64,000 bases of DNA from positions 62,001-126,000 of the forward strand of contig WLPJ01000004.1 of assembly GCA_009698815.1 (NCBI GenBank). The letters are read 5' to 3'. This DNA is from Actinomycetota bacterium (lineage in GTDB: Bacteria > Actinomycetota > Actinomycetes > Nanopelagicales > Nanopelagicaceae). Both the position numbers and the translations under genes were made by a program. Below, piece by piece: positions 21,242 through 31,586 of the stretch (its first letter is position 1; each line of letters opens with the position of its first letter). The notes under the pieces were generated by a model. That model worked only from the letters and a program-made list of their open reading frames with translations, was not told the origin of the DNA and searched no databases.

Positions 21242-21970
21242 TTAGACTCGTTCAATCTCTGCGCAGGCTATCTTAGATAGAAATCTATCTACAAGTTCCA
21301 AGCCTCGCCTATTTGAATCAGGTTCAATCACCTTTGTTTGAGCCCGTAATTCTTGAACTACGACTCCTTCTGATTCAACTTCTACGCAGCCACCTTCCAT
21401 GGCCAGCCATAAATCCAAAACGCGAGAATCTATTTCAGGATGAAATTGCAGACCTAAGGTGCGACCATAAGTAAAGGCCTGTGATGCAATTTCTGTTCTG
21501 GCAATTTCTTTGGCTTTAGCTGGTAATTTCCAGCGATCCCAGTGATATTGAAACCATGGCCCCTCTTCAATTAGCGAGTGATCATCACTTTCTATCTGAT
21601 ACCAACCTAGTTCGGCCTGAGGCGCTCTGGCCACCGATCCCCCAAGAACTCGCGCCATTAATTGTCCACCGAAACATATTCCGAGAATTGGGACTCCGGC
21701 GTTGTGCGCTGCTAATACTTTCTCCATCTCAGGCTTTAACCAATTGCCAATTCGCTCATCTTCCCAGGCGCCCCAAGGTGCGCCCAAAATAACCAAGGCA
21801 TCGAATGATAATAAATCTGGCCACTCGACGCTGACGTTGGGAGTTAGATAGTTGGCTTCGTCAACAATTAAAAAGCGTGTTATTTCAAAACCGTGTTCTG
21901 CAAATCGCAAAGAGATTGGACCCGCTTCAGATGCATGATCATGTTCAATAAAGAGAACGCGCTTAGACAT
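21242..21970 (-). CDS. class I (GMP synthase-like) glutamine amidotransferase
   Basis: VPILGICFGGQLMARVLGG (Cys nucleophile elbow), LGLQFHPEID. Confidence 0.88.
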   Translation of the reverse strand: MSKRVLFIEHDHASEAGPISLRFAEHGFEITRFLIVDEANYLTPNVSVEWPDLLSFDALVILGAPWGAWEDERIGNWLKPEMEKVLAAHNAGVPILGICFGGQLMARVLGGSVARAPQAELGWYQIESDDHSLIEEGPWFQYHWDRWKLPAKAKEIARTEIASQAFTYGRTLGLQFHPEIDSRVLDLWLAMEGGCVEVESEGVVVQELRAQTKVIEPDSNRRGLELVDRFLSKIACAEIERV

Positions 21971-21989
21971 AAGTGAATTCTACCGAGGA

Positions 21990-22958
21990 CTACTTCTGGA
22001 TGCGAATTGGATTTTGTCCACGTGCGATTAGGCGTTCAAAATGAACTTCACGCTTATCACTGAATGTGGCCGCTTCTTTGCCAGCGTTTTCCATAAAGGC
22101 GACCAGTTCTTCGCGGGCTACCAAACCATCACCTGAAAGATCGTTACGTTCAAATACATTCCAGGCTCGCAATACTGGAGCAACAACTTCATCAATATGC
22201 AATTGCAAATCATAAATTCCAGCAAGTGCGATTTGAACTGCCTTGCGGCCAAAGCCAGGCATATTTGCTCCAGGCATATCGAAGTTTTGTACAACATCAC
22301 TAATTGCACGCATGGCAGCGTTTGGTTCCATTTCTAACGCTGCAGAAAGAGTATTTCTATAGAAGAGCATATGTAGATTTTCATCAAGGGCTACACGCTG
22401 CATCATTGATTCTGCAATCGGATCCTCTGAAAGCTTGCCTGTGTTGCGATGTGAAATGCGGGTTGCTAGCTCTTGGAAAGAAACATATGCGATTGTGTGC
22501 AACATATCGTTCTCATAAGGCGTCTGATATCCCAGTGACATATGCGCCATGCGCAGATCTTCGAGTTCGTACGGGTCCACACCACGTGTTGCCATTAAAT
22601 AATCTCGAATCACGATTGCGTGACGCGCTTCTTCAGCAGTCCAACGCTCAATCCAATTACCCCAAGCGCCATCGCGCCCCATTGAGATTGAGATCTCTGT
22701 GTGATAACTAGGTAGATTATCTTCGGTTAGTAAATTAAGAATTAGCGAATCTTGTGCAACTGGAGTCAGCCGAGAATCTTTCGCTTCCCAGGCATCGCCA
22801 TTTAGCGGTCCGGCGTAATCGCGACCTTCTGACCATGGGACATACTCGTGCGGGTACCAGTTCTTCTGAACTGAAAGGTGGCGTTCGAGTTCTACAGCGA
22901 CAACAGGTTCCAGGTCGCGAATTAAACGGGCCTGGATTTTTGCTGACTCTTCGCTCAT
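21990..22958 (-). CDS. acyl-ACP desaturase (DesA-like, diiron)
   Basis: ERWTAEEARHAIVIRDYL and DENLHMLFYRN, the EExRH and DExxH diiron motifs. Confidence 0.9.
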   Translation of the reverse strand: MSEESAKIQARLIRDLEPVVAVELERHLSVQKNWYPHEYVPWSEGRDYAGPLNGDAWEAKDSRLTPVAQDSLILNLLTEDNLPSYHTEISISMGRDGAWGNWIERWTAEEARHAIVIRDYLMATRGVDPYELEDLRMAHMSLGYQTPYENDMLHTIAYVSFQELATRISHRNTGKLSEDPIAESMMQRVALDENLHMLFYRNTLSAALEMEPNAAMRAISDVVQNFDMPGANMPGFGRKAVQIALAGIYDLQLHIDEVVAPVLRAWNVFERNDLSGDGLVAREELVAFMENAGKEAATFSDKREVHFERLIARGQNPIRIQK

Positions 22959-22991
22959 AGGTGAACGCTACGCGAAAAGTGCGGTTACTGA

Positions 22992-23678
22992 CTAGTTTAA
23001 ATTCTTTTTGGCCCGTTCAGTGGCCTGTAATTCGCGCCACTTTGCTATTTCTGCATGATTTCCACTTAATAAGATCTCAGGCACTGATATGCCGCGCCAT
23101 TCTTGGGGCTTTGAAAAATTTGGATACTCAAGATAACCATCGGAATTATGTGATTCCTCCGTTAGCGAATCAGGATTGCCAAGAACGCCTGGGATTAGCC
23201 TTGTAATCGCTTCAATCATTACAAGGGATGCAACTTCTCCCCCGCCAAGTACATAATCACCGATTGAAACTTCATGTACACGAATATTCTTGGAAGCATA
23301 TTCGGCCGATGAATAGTGCTGACGAACTCGATCATCAATTCCTTCATAGCGGCCACAAGCAAAAACTAAATGCGATTTCGAGGCAAATTCGGCTGCCATC
23401 ACTTGGTTAAATCTTTTTCCAGCAGGAGTTAAAACAATTAGATCTGTATCTTCAACCATCAGGGGATCAAGGGCTTTGCCCCAAATTTCGGCGAGCATGA
23501 CCATCCCTGCGCCGCCACCATAAGGAGTGTCATCTACTGTGTTGTGGTTGTCAGTTGAAAAGGTGCGCAGATCATGTACTTGTATATCGACTAGACCCTT
23601 ATTTTGCGCTTTACCAAGAAGTGAAAGCTGGGCTGGCGCAAAATATTCAGGGAAAATTGTGACCGCATCTATCTTCAT
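22992..23678 (-). CDS. trmD: tRNA (guanine-N1-)-methyltransferase
   Basis: MKIDAVTIFPEYFAP, DDTPYGGGAGMVM, CGRYEGIDDRV, SIGDYVLGGGEVASLVMIEAITRLIPGVLGN. Confidence 0.97.
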   Translation of the reverse strand: MKIDAVTIFPEYFAPAQLSLLGKAQNKGLVDIQVHDLRTFSTDNHNTVDDTPYGGGAGMVMLAEIWGKALDPLMVEDTDLIVLTPAGKRFNQVMAAEFASKSHLVFACGRYEGIDDRVRQHYSSAEYASKNIRVHEVSIGDYVLGGGEVASLVMIEAITRLIPGVLGNPDSLTEESHNSDGYLEYPNFSKPQEWRGISVPEILLSGNHAEIAKWRELQATERAKKNLN

Positions 23679-24193
23679 TCGGCGACCTGGCCTTCATAAA
23701 ATTCAGGTGGAATGACCGTCATACGCTTTGCTTTGATATCAACAACCGGAACAAGTTGGCGCACAAATGGAATCAGGATTTCTCCAGAATCAGTCTTTAT
23801 GGAAAGAACATCTTGGCCCGGCAGGTTAAGTACTTCGCTTACCTCACCCAACAAATCGCCATCTACTAAAAATGCTTGGCAACCAACTAATTGCAGCACG
23901 TGATAGTCATCATCATCTAAACCCGGCTCATCAATATCAACTTCTGAATAAAGAAGTACATCACGGAATTTCTCAATAGAGTTTCGATCGGAAATACCCT
24001 CGAAACCCAGCAGCAAAATCCCATTGTGTACGCGCGCAGAAGCCACGGTTAAATCTCCGTGGCTATCTGTCTGGACTTTTTCACCAATTGCAAAACGTTC
24101 TTCTGCTAAATCGGTGCGGACTTCAATGGTTGCTTCACCGAGAATTCCGTGTGCGCGACCAATGCGACCTACATTTAGGCGCATACCTGACAA
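23675..24193 (-). CDS. rimM: ribosome maturation factor RimM
   Basis: VGRIGRAHGILGEATIEVRTD; C-terminal PRC-barrel-like region; 4-bp overlap with trmD. Confidence 0.93.
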   Translation of the reverse strand: MSGMRLNVGRIGRAHGILGEATIEVRTDLAEERFAIGEKVQTDSHGDLTVASARVHNGILLLGFEGISDRNSIEKFRDVLLYSEVDIDEPGLDDDDYHVLQLVGCQAFLVDGDLLGEVSEVLNLPGQDVLSIKTDSGEILIPFVRQLVPVVDIKAKRMTVIPPEFYEGQVAE

Positions 24194-24198
24194 GAGAG

Positions 24199-24438
24199 TT
24201 AACGAGCCTCGTCGGTATCGATGAGATCAACGCGAACAGTGCGACCTGCAATAGCGCTTACGACTGTGCGAAGCGCTTTTGCAGTACGACCATTGCGTCC
24301 GATTACCTTGCCGATATCTTCAGGATTAACACGAACTTCTAGAGTTGTGCCGCGACGGTGAGTCTTTTCCTTGACGATGACATCTTCAGGATTATCAACG
24401 ATTCCTTTAACGAGGTGCTCGAGAGCTTCGTCCATCAT
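24199..24438 (-). CDS. KH-domain RNA-binding protein (KhpA-like)
   Basis: 79 aa; VNPEDIGKVIGRNGRTAKALRTVVSA (GxxG KH loop). Confidence 0.92.
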   Translation of the reverse strand: MMDEALEHLVKGIVDNPEDVIVKEKTHRRGTTLEVRVNPEDIGKVIGRNGRTAKALRTVVSAIAGRTVRVDLIDTDEAR

Positions 24439-24440
24439 TG

Positions 24441-25001
24441 TTATTCAGCAGCCGCTTCTGTTGCTTCAGGCACAGCTTCTGTAGTCACGTCAGCAACTGC
24501 TTCTGTAGGAACCTCTGCCACAACTTCGTTCGCAGTTTCTTCGGACACAACTGGCACTTCAACAACAACTTCCTCGATAACTGGAGCAGGGTTAGCCTTT
24601 GCAGCTAACTTCTCTTGCGCCTTCTTCTTCATTGTTGTTGCGCCTTCTTTAGGCTCATCGTTAGCGGCCTTAACAGCTGCTTCGTATGCAATGCTCTTTG
24701 CAGGCTTTGGAGTTGCAAATCGAAGCGTTCCTTCAGTTCCAGGAAGACCCTTAAATTTTTGCCAGTCGCCAGTGACCTTAAAGATCGCCTCTACGGCAGC
24801 TGTTGGTTGTGCACCGACTCCGAGCCAATATTGTGCGCGGTCTGAGTTAACTTCCATGATTGAAGGCTCTTGACCTGGAACGTAACGACCAATTTCTTCA
24901 ATTGAAAGTCCATTACGTGCTTTACGTGAATCTGTTACGACGATGCGGAAAAATGGTGTGCGGATCTTTCCCATGCGCATTAAGCGAATTTTTGTAGACA
25001 A
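24441..25001 (-). CDS. rpsP: 30S ribosomal protein bS16 with long C-terminal extension
   Basis: Start reassigned to TTG at 25001 (STKIRLMRMGKIRTPFFRIVVTDSRKARNG) preceded by taggagc SD; Ala/Glu/Val-rich tail. Confidence 0.93.
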   Translation of the reverse strand: MSTKIRLMRMGKIRTPFFRIVVTDSRKARNGLSIEEIGRYVPGQEPSIMEVNSDRAQYWLGVGAQPTAAVEAIFKVTGDWQKFKGLPGTEGTLRFATPKPAKSIAYEAAVKAANDEPKEGATTMKKKAQEKLAAKANPAPVIEEVVVEVPVVSEETANEVVAEVPTEAVADVTTEAVPEATEAAAE

Positions 25002-25158
25002 AGAAGTATTGCTCCTAAAAAGTGTGCCGGTTCTCGATGAGTGCAGCGGGGTGCGCACGTACAAGGACCAACTTTGGATATGGATGTTGTGGGGGTAGAG
25101 GGCCCCTCAACAGGAGGCTAATCTTGCCATTAACGCCTGTAGATGCGAAATCCGGGCG

Positions 25159-26628
25159 CTATCCCTGCTCCTGCGCGGCACGTTTAGCTGGATTGCCAGA
25201 TTTCGACTTCTTCTTCGCGGGTTGCTGACCTTTCTGCCCACCGTGTTGATGACCACCTATTCCAGCGCCCATGCCAGCAGGAATTCCCATGCCCTGCGCC
25301 ATCGCTGGCGGCACACCACCACCCTTACGCATTTGTCTCATCATTTTTTGCGCAGCAGTGAATTTATCAACCAGTGAATTTACATCTTGAACCTTGCGAC
25401 CGGCGCCGAGTGCAATGCGCGCACGGCGCGAACCATTTAACACGTTTGGATCTTCACGCTCTAGTGGCGTCATTGATTGCACAATAGATTTAGTACGCAC
25501 AATTTCTGATTCATCAAAGTTTTCAATCTGCTTTTTCATCGCACCCGCTCCAGGCAGCATTCCTAAGATTTTAGACATCGATCCCATCTTCGACATTGCT
25601 TCCAGCTGTTCTAGAAAGTCAGAGAGAGTAAAATCATCTCCGCGTGCGAACTTCTCTTCTAACTTTGCGGTTGCATCACCATCAAAAGCCTTCTTTGCTT
25701 GTTCGGCAAGGGTTGCAACATCACCCAAACCTAGAATTCGGGATGCCATTCGTTCTGGGTAGAAAATATCGAAATCGGTTAGTTTTTCACCGTTAGATGA
25801 GAACATAATTGGCTTGCCAGTTAATTTAGCGATCGAAAGTGCTGCTCCGCCTCGTGCATCACCATCTAACTTCGTGAGTACAACACCATCAAAGCCCACG
25901 CCATCTTCAAATGCTCTAGCAGTTCGAACTGCATCCTGTCCCATCATTGCATCTACAACAAAGAGGACTTCATCTGGGTTTACTGCGTTTCGGATATCGA
26001 TTGCCTGTTGCATCAATTGCGCATCAACACCTAATCGACCAGCAGTATCGACAATCACCATGTTATAAAGTTTGGTTTTGGCGTGAGCCAAAGATTGTTC
26101 GGCAACTTTCACCGGATCGCCAACGCCGTTTCCAGGTTCTGGTGCAAAAACTGGCACACCAACGCTTTCACCGACTACCTGCAATTGAGTAACAGCATTT
26201 GGTCTTTGCAGGTCAGATGCCACCAAGAGTGGAGTGTTGCCTTGATCCGCGTAAAACTTTGCTAGCTTGCCAGCAAGTGTTGTCTTTCCCGCACCTTGCA
26301 GACCTGCCAACATAATTACAGTCGGTGGATTCTTGGCAAAGCGGACTCGTCGCGCCGCTCCCCCAAGAATCTCAATTAACTCGGCGCTTACAATTTCAAA
26401 AATTGCTTGCGCTTGATTGGTGCCCGACTGCAAAGTTGGTAGCGCTGCTAAAGATTTTGCCCGAATGGTTTCGATAAAAGGTTCCATGACCGTTAGCGCA
26501 ACATCTGATTCAAGAAGCGCAGCCCTTATGTCAGAACAAGTTGCATCAATATCTGAAGAAGTTATCTTGCCGCGAGAGCGCAAGGATGCAAACGCTCCAG
26601 TTAACTTGGAAGATAGTGAATCAAACAT
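25159..26628 (-). CDS. ffh: signal recognition particle protein Ffh
   Basis: GLQGAGKTTLAGKLAKF, DTAGRLGVD, TKLDGDARGGAALS, M-domain GSMSKILGMLPG. Confidence 0.97.
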   Translation of the reverse strand: MFDSLSSKLTGAFASLRSRGKITSSDIDATCSDIRAALLESDVALTVMEPFIETIRAKSLAALPTLQSGTNQAQAIFEIVSAELIEILGGAARRVRFAKNPPTVIMLAGLQGAGKTTLAGKLAKFYADQGNTPLLVASDLQRPNAVTQLQVVGESVGVPVFAPEPGNGVGDPVKVAEQSLAHAKTKLYNMVIVDTAGRLGVDAQLMQQAIDIRNAVNPDEVLFVVDAMMGQDAVRTARAFEDGVGFDGVVLTKLDGDARGGAALSIAKLTGKPIMFSSNGEKLTDFDIFYPERMASRILGLGDVATLAEQAKKAFDGDATAKLEEKFARGDDFTLSDFLEQLEAMSKMGSMSKILGMLPGAGAMKKQIENFDESEIVRTKSIVQSMTPLEREDPNVLNGSRRARIALGAGRKVQDVNSLVDKFTAAQKMMRQMRKGGGVPPAMAQGMGIPAGMGAGIGGHQHGGQKGQQPAKKKSKSGNPAKRAAQEQG

Positions 26629-26639
26629 AGGCGCTCATA

Positions 26640-28889
26640 CTACGCCAGCGCTGCGGATAATTTCTGCGCAACTTCTTCTGCCCGCTGCGCTGTGAGAGGG
26701 CCACCACCAATTTCGGTGACATATAAAGTATCAATTGCCTCGGCGCCAAGTGTTGTGACAATTGCTGAGCGGATATCAATCTGACATTTAGTAATTGTGT
26801 CACCAATGCCAAAGAGAAGAGCAGGACGATCATGGCTGCGAACTTCTATGATCGTGGCATCGGTGGCCGCATCTAGAAAAGTTTCAACGGTTGGCGACGG
26901 TACTGGAATGGAAGGCAGGGATGCGTAATCTGCAATTCTCTGCTCAATTCGCTCCTTTAATTCTCGTGAATCGTCTAAAGCATCAGCAATCATTTGATGA
27001 ATAAGGTCACCTTCAACAGTCGGCGCATACTGATTTGGGGTGACAATCCATTTCATGATCGCACTATTTTCAAATGTTTTAGTACGAGCTGAGCGAACGT
27101 CGAAACGGGCAAGATTTAAAACCCCTGCAACAATCGAAAGTAATCCTGGCTTATCCGGGGCAATTATTTCCACTGCAAAATCTGGGCTACGTTCTTCGAT
27201 GCGAACTCGTAAAGTGCCAGTTCGGGCAAAAGTTCGTTGTTCGTCAGTGAACTCTGGCTGTGTTGCAGCAGTGTTATCAGCAAGGGCGCTTGTAACGCGT
27301 GCAACTAGGTCACTTAGCAAACTTGCTTTCCAGTCACTCCATGCCGCATGTCCGGTTGCCTGGCCGTCGGCGATGCTAAGTGCGTGAAGAAGTTCTAGAG
27401 TCTGCAGATCCGGAATCACTGCAATTACAGATGCGATCGTCGCTGGATCATCTAAATCTCTTCGGGTTGCTGTCGCGCTTAACAACAGGTGATGTTTGAC
27501 CAAAAGTTTTAGCGTTGCGATATCTGACTCAGCGAAACCAATTCGCCTGGCAAGTGGCTCAATTAGTTTTTCACCGCGTTCGCTGTGATCTTCCTGTGTC
27601 CCCTTTCCAAGATCGTGAAAGAGTGCGGCAAAGAGTAATAAATCCGGCCTATGAACGCTTCGAGTAAGTGCTGCTGCAAAAACTGCAGTCTCCACCATAT
27701 GTCGATCAACGGTATGGCGATGAAGAACGTTGCGTTGCGGCAACGATCGTACGGACCGCCATTCCGGCAGCCAGTGAAAGAGAATCTCCTCTTGATCTAA
27801 ACCTTCCCAGATTCGAACCATTGGAAAGCCTGCTCCAATTAAGGTAATCAAATTTTCACGGGCGGCTCGCGGCCAAGGGTTAGGCAGGACTCCAACGCCA
27901 TTTAGATAAGACTGCATCAAACGTTGCATCGTGCTTGGTGAAACTGGCAACCCTGCTTGCGCTGCCGTTGCTGCAGCACGTATTCCTATCGCAGAATCGC
28001 TAGCTAAGTCGAAATTTTCACTGATGGAAACTTCCTGATGTGCAATTGTTATTCCAGGCGAAACTTGCGTGGTGCGGGCTTTCTTCAGGAATCTACTTAG
28101 TCCATCTTTACTTCGATGATCAAGGCGATGCCACGTTGATTCTAAAAGATAATCCACCGAACGCGCTGCTTGTGCGACAGCGCCCATCAACGCATCTGCA
28201 TCGGAGTAATTCAAAATTTCAGAAACTTTATCCTGTTCCTGAAAGAGCAGACGGTCTTTATCGCGGCCGGTAACGATATGTAGCGCTTCGCGCACGTTCA
28301 TAAGAATTGATTCAGCGCTGCTGATATGTTCAAGTGAAACAGTCACAGCGCCACTTAGCGCAACTGCGCGAAGGGCGGTGATATCGCGCAAGCCGCCCCG
28401 CGCCTCTTTCAGATCAGGTTCGAGTAAGTAGGCAAGCTCGCCAGCACGTTCGTGGCGATCGGAAAGAGATTTACGAAGTTCTGCAAGTCGCTCGCGCGAT
28501 CTATTGCGCCAATCTTCAATGGCATCGTGCTGCACCGCTGCCACCAAATCTGGATCACCGCAAATTAATCGGATATCCAATAAACCAAGGGCAACTTTAA
28601 GGTCATCCGCTGCTGTATCTCTGGTTTCAGTGCGTGTACGCACCGCATGATCGACCTTAAAAGATTTATCCCACAAAGGGTAGAGAACTTTATTTGCTAA
28701 GTCAGAGAGATCTTTTTCATCGACCCGACCATTGTGCAGAAAGAGAATATCTAAATCAGAACCCGGAGATAGCTCACCGCGGCCGTAACCACCGACCGCG
28801 GCGAGTGCTACCCCTGCTACACCGGTAAAGAGTGAGTTTAAAAGACGATCGCTCTCATTTGATCGTTCTCGCCGCTCACGTGTACCCAT
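26640..28889 (-). CDS. glnD: [protein-PII] uridylyltransferase
   Basis: GGYGRGELSPGSDLDILFLH, HD motif LFHDLGKG, C-terminal tandem ACT domains. Confidence 0.93.
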   Translation of the reverse strand: MGTRERRERSNESDRLLNSLFTGVAGVALAAVGGYGRGELSPGSDLDILFLHNGRVDEKDLSDLANKVLYPLWDKSFKVDHAVRTRTETRDTAADDLKVALGLLDIRLICGDPDLVAAVQHDAIEDWRNRSRERLAELRKSLSDRHERAGELAYLLEPDLKEARGGLRDITALRAVALSGAVTVSLEHISSAESILMNVREALHIVTGRDKDRLLFQEQDKVSEILNYSDADALMGAVAQAARSVDYLLESTWHRLDHRSKDGLSRFLKKARTTQVSPGITIAHQEVSISENFDLASDSAIGIRAAATAAQAGLPVSPSTMQRLMQSYLNGVGVLPNPWPRAARENLITLIGAGFPMVRIWEGLDQEEILFHWLPEWRSVRSLPQRNVLHRHTVDRHMVETAVFAAALTRSVHRPDLLLFAALFHDLGKGTQEDHSERGEKLIEPLARRIGFAESDIATLKLLVKHHLLLSATATRRDLDDPATIASVIAVIPDLQTLELLHALSIADGQATGHAAWSDWKASLLSDLVARVTSALADNTAATQPEFTDEQRTFARTGTLRVRIEERSPDFAVEIIAPDKPGLLSIVAGVLNLARFDVRSARTKTFENSAIMKWIVTPNQYAPTVEGDLIHQMIADALDDSRELKERIEQRIADYASLPSIPVPSPTVETFLDAATDATIIEVRSHDRPALLFGIGDTITKCQIDIRSAIVTTLGAEAIDTLYVTEIGGGPLTAQRAEEVAQKLSAALA

Positions 28890-28942
28890 GCAACTATCTT
28901 ACTTATTTACTGCTGGTGACTTAGAAGGTAGCGATCTGGAGG

Positions 28943-30582
<1,640 letters not shown>

Positions 30583-30664
30583 TAGTTTCTTCTTTCACTC
30601 ATAACCTATGAACCCTCGCCGTTGAGATGGGGCAAAGATGCCGATCTCGGGTTACAGGGGTTCG

Positions 30665-30719
30665 GTTTCTAGGTTAAGACGCGGTCACAAAATCGACCTT
30701 TGTGTTACAACTTTGTTAC
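30665..30719 (-). promoter_or_regulatory. candidate tandem GlnR-like boxes upstream of amt
   Basis: Minus strand reads GTAACAAAGTTGTAAC (30704-30719), GTGACCGCGTCTTAAC (30673-30688), then GAAAC (30665-30669); resembles GTnAC-N6-GnAAC. Confidence 0.5.
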
Positions 30720-30731
30720 AAGAGCGAAGGG

Positions 30732-31571
30732 CTAATCTGCAATTAAGCCCGATATATAAGCAGCGGGCGCAAATACTGCAAGATCGGTATCGCTTTCGCC
30801 TGTGCCGATGAACTTAATAGGGATATCCAAGGCGCTCTCGATCGCCAGCGCCACACCGCCACGGGCGCTGCCATCGAGCTTTGTAACAATTAATCCAGTG
30901 ACCGCAACTGCTTCGGTAAATATCTTTGCTTGCGCGATGCCATTTTGCCCAGTGGTCGCATCTATAACGAGCAGTACTTCAGCCACGACAAGTGTTTTCT
31001 CTACTACTCGTTTCACTTTTTCGAGTTCGGCCATCAAATCACTCTTGTTATGTAGGCGACCAGCTGTATCAATAATTAAATAATCTGAACTTAATTCTTT
31101 GCTGCGAGTAGCGGCGTCAAAGGCGACTGATGCCGGTTCAGCACCCTCTTTACCTGCAATAACCTCAACACCAACGCGTTTGCCCCAAGTTTGTAATTGA
31201 TCCACTGCTGCCGCGCGAAAGGTATCTGCCGCAGCCAGAACTACAGAGCTACCTGATGACTTTAAGTGCGCTGCAAGCTTGGCAACTGAAGTTGTTTTGC
31301 CAGTGCCATTTACTCCAACGACCATTATTACGGTTGTCTGATCGCTTTTGGATAAAGTACGAGATTTAGCGCTGAGATGCTCATTTAAAATCTGAGTTAG
31401 CGAGACTAGTGCGTCTCCACCTTTTATTAACTTAGCACTTTGAATTATCTGCGATGTCAGTGTCGGGCCAAGATCGGAGCCCAAAAGTTCGGTTTCAAGT
31501 ACTTGCCAATCAAGTGGATCTGCGGTGGATTCACCTTTTATTTTTGCGACAAACTTACTGAAAATTCCCAC
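30732..31571 (-). CDS. ftsY: signal recognition particle receptor FtsY
   Basis: GVNGTGKTTSVAKLAAHL, DTAGRLHNKSDLM, TKLDGSARGGVALAIE; 279 aa. Confidence 0.96.
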   Translation of the reverse strand: MGIFSKFVAKIKGESTADPLDWQVLETELLGSDLGPTLTSQIIQSAKLIKGGDALVSLTQILNEHLSAKSRTLSKSDQTTVIMVVGVNGTGKTTSVAKLAAHLKSSGSSVVLAAADTFRAAAVDQLQTWGKRVGVEVIAGKEGAEPASVAFDAATRSKELSSDYLIIDTAGRLHNKSDLMAELEKVKRVVEKTLVVAEVLLVIDATTGQNGIAQAKIFTEAVAVTGLIVTKLDGSARGGVALAIESALDIPIKFIGTGESDTDLAVFAPAAYISGLIAD

Positions 31572-31586
31572 AGAACACCTAGCTAA

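Noticed and set aside
22092-22140. EF-hand-like loop DLSGDGLVAREE in the acyl-ACP desaturase
   Set aside because: Matches the pattern, but the segment aligns in position with the ordinary C-terminal helix region of DesA-like proteins; single motif without a paired EF-hand.
25002-25158. Possible small RNA (4.5S/SRP-like) between rpsP and ffh
   Set aside because: GC-rich partial hairpin only; no GGAA/GCAG SRP core signature recognised.
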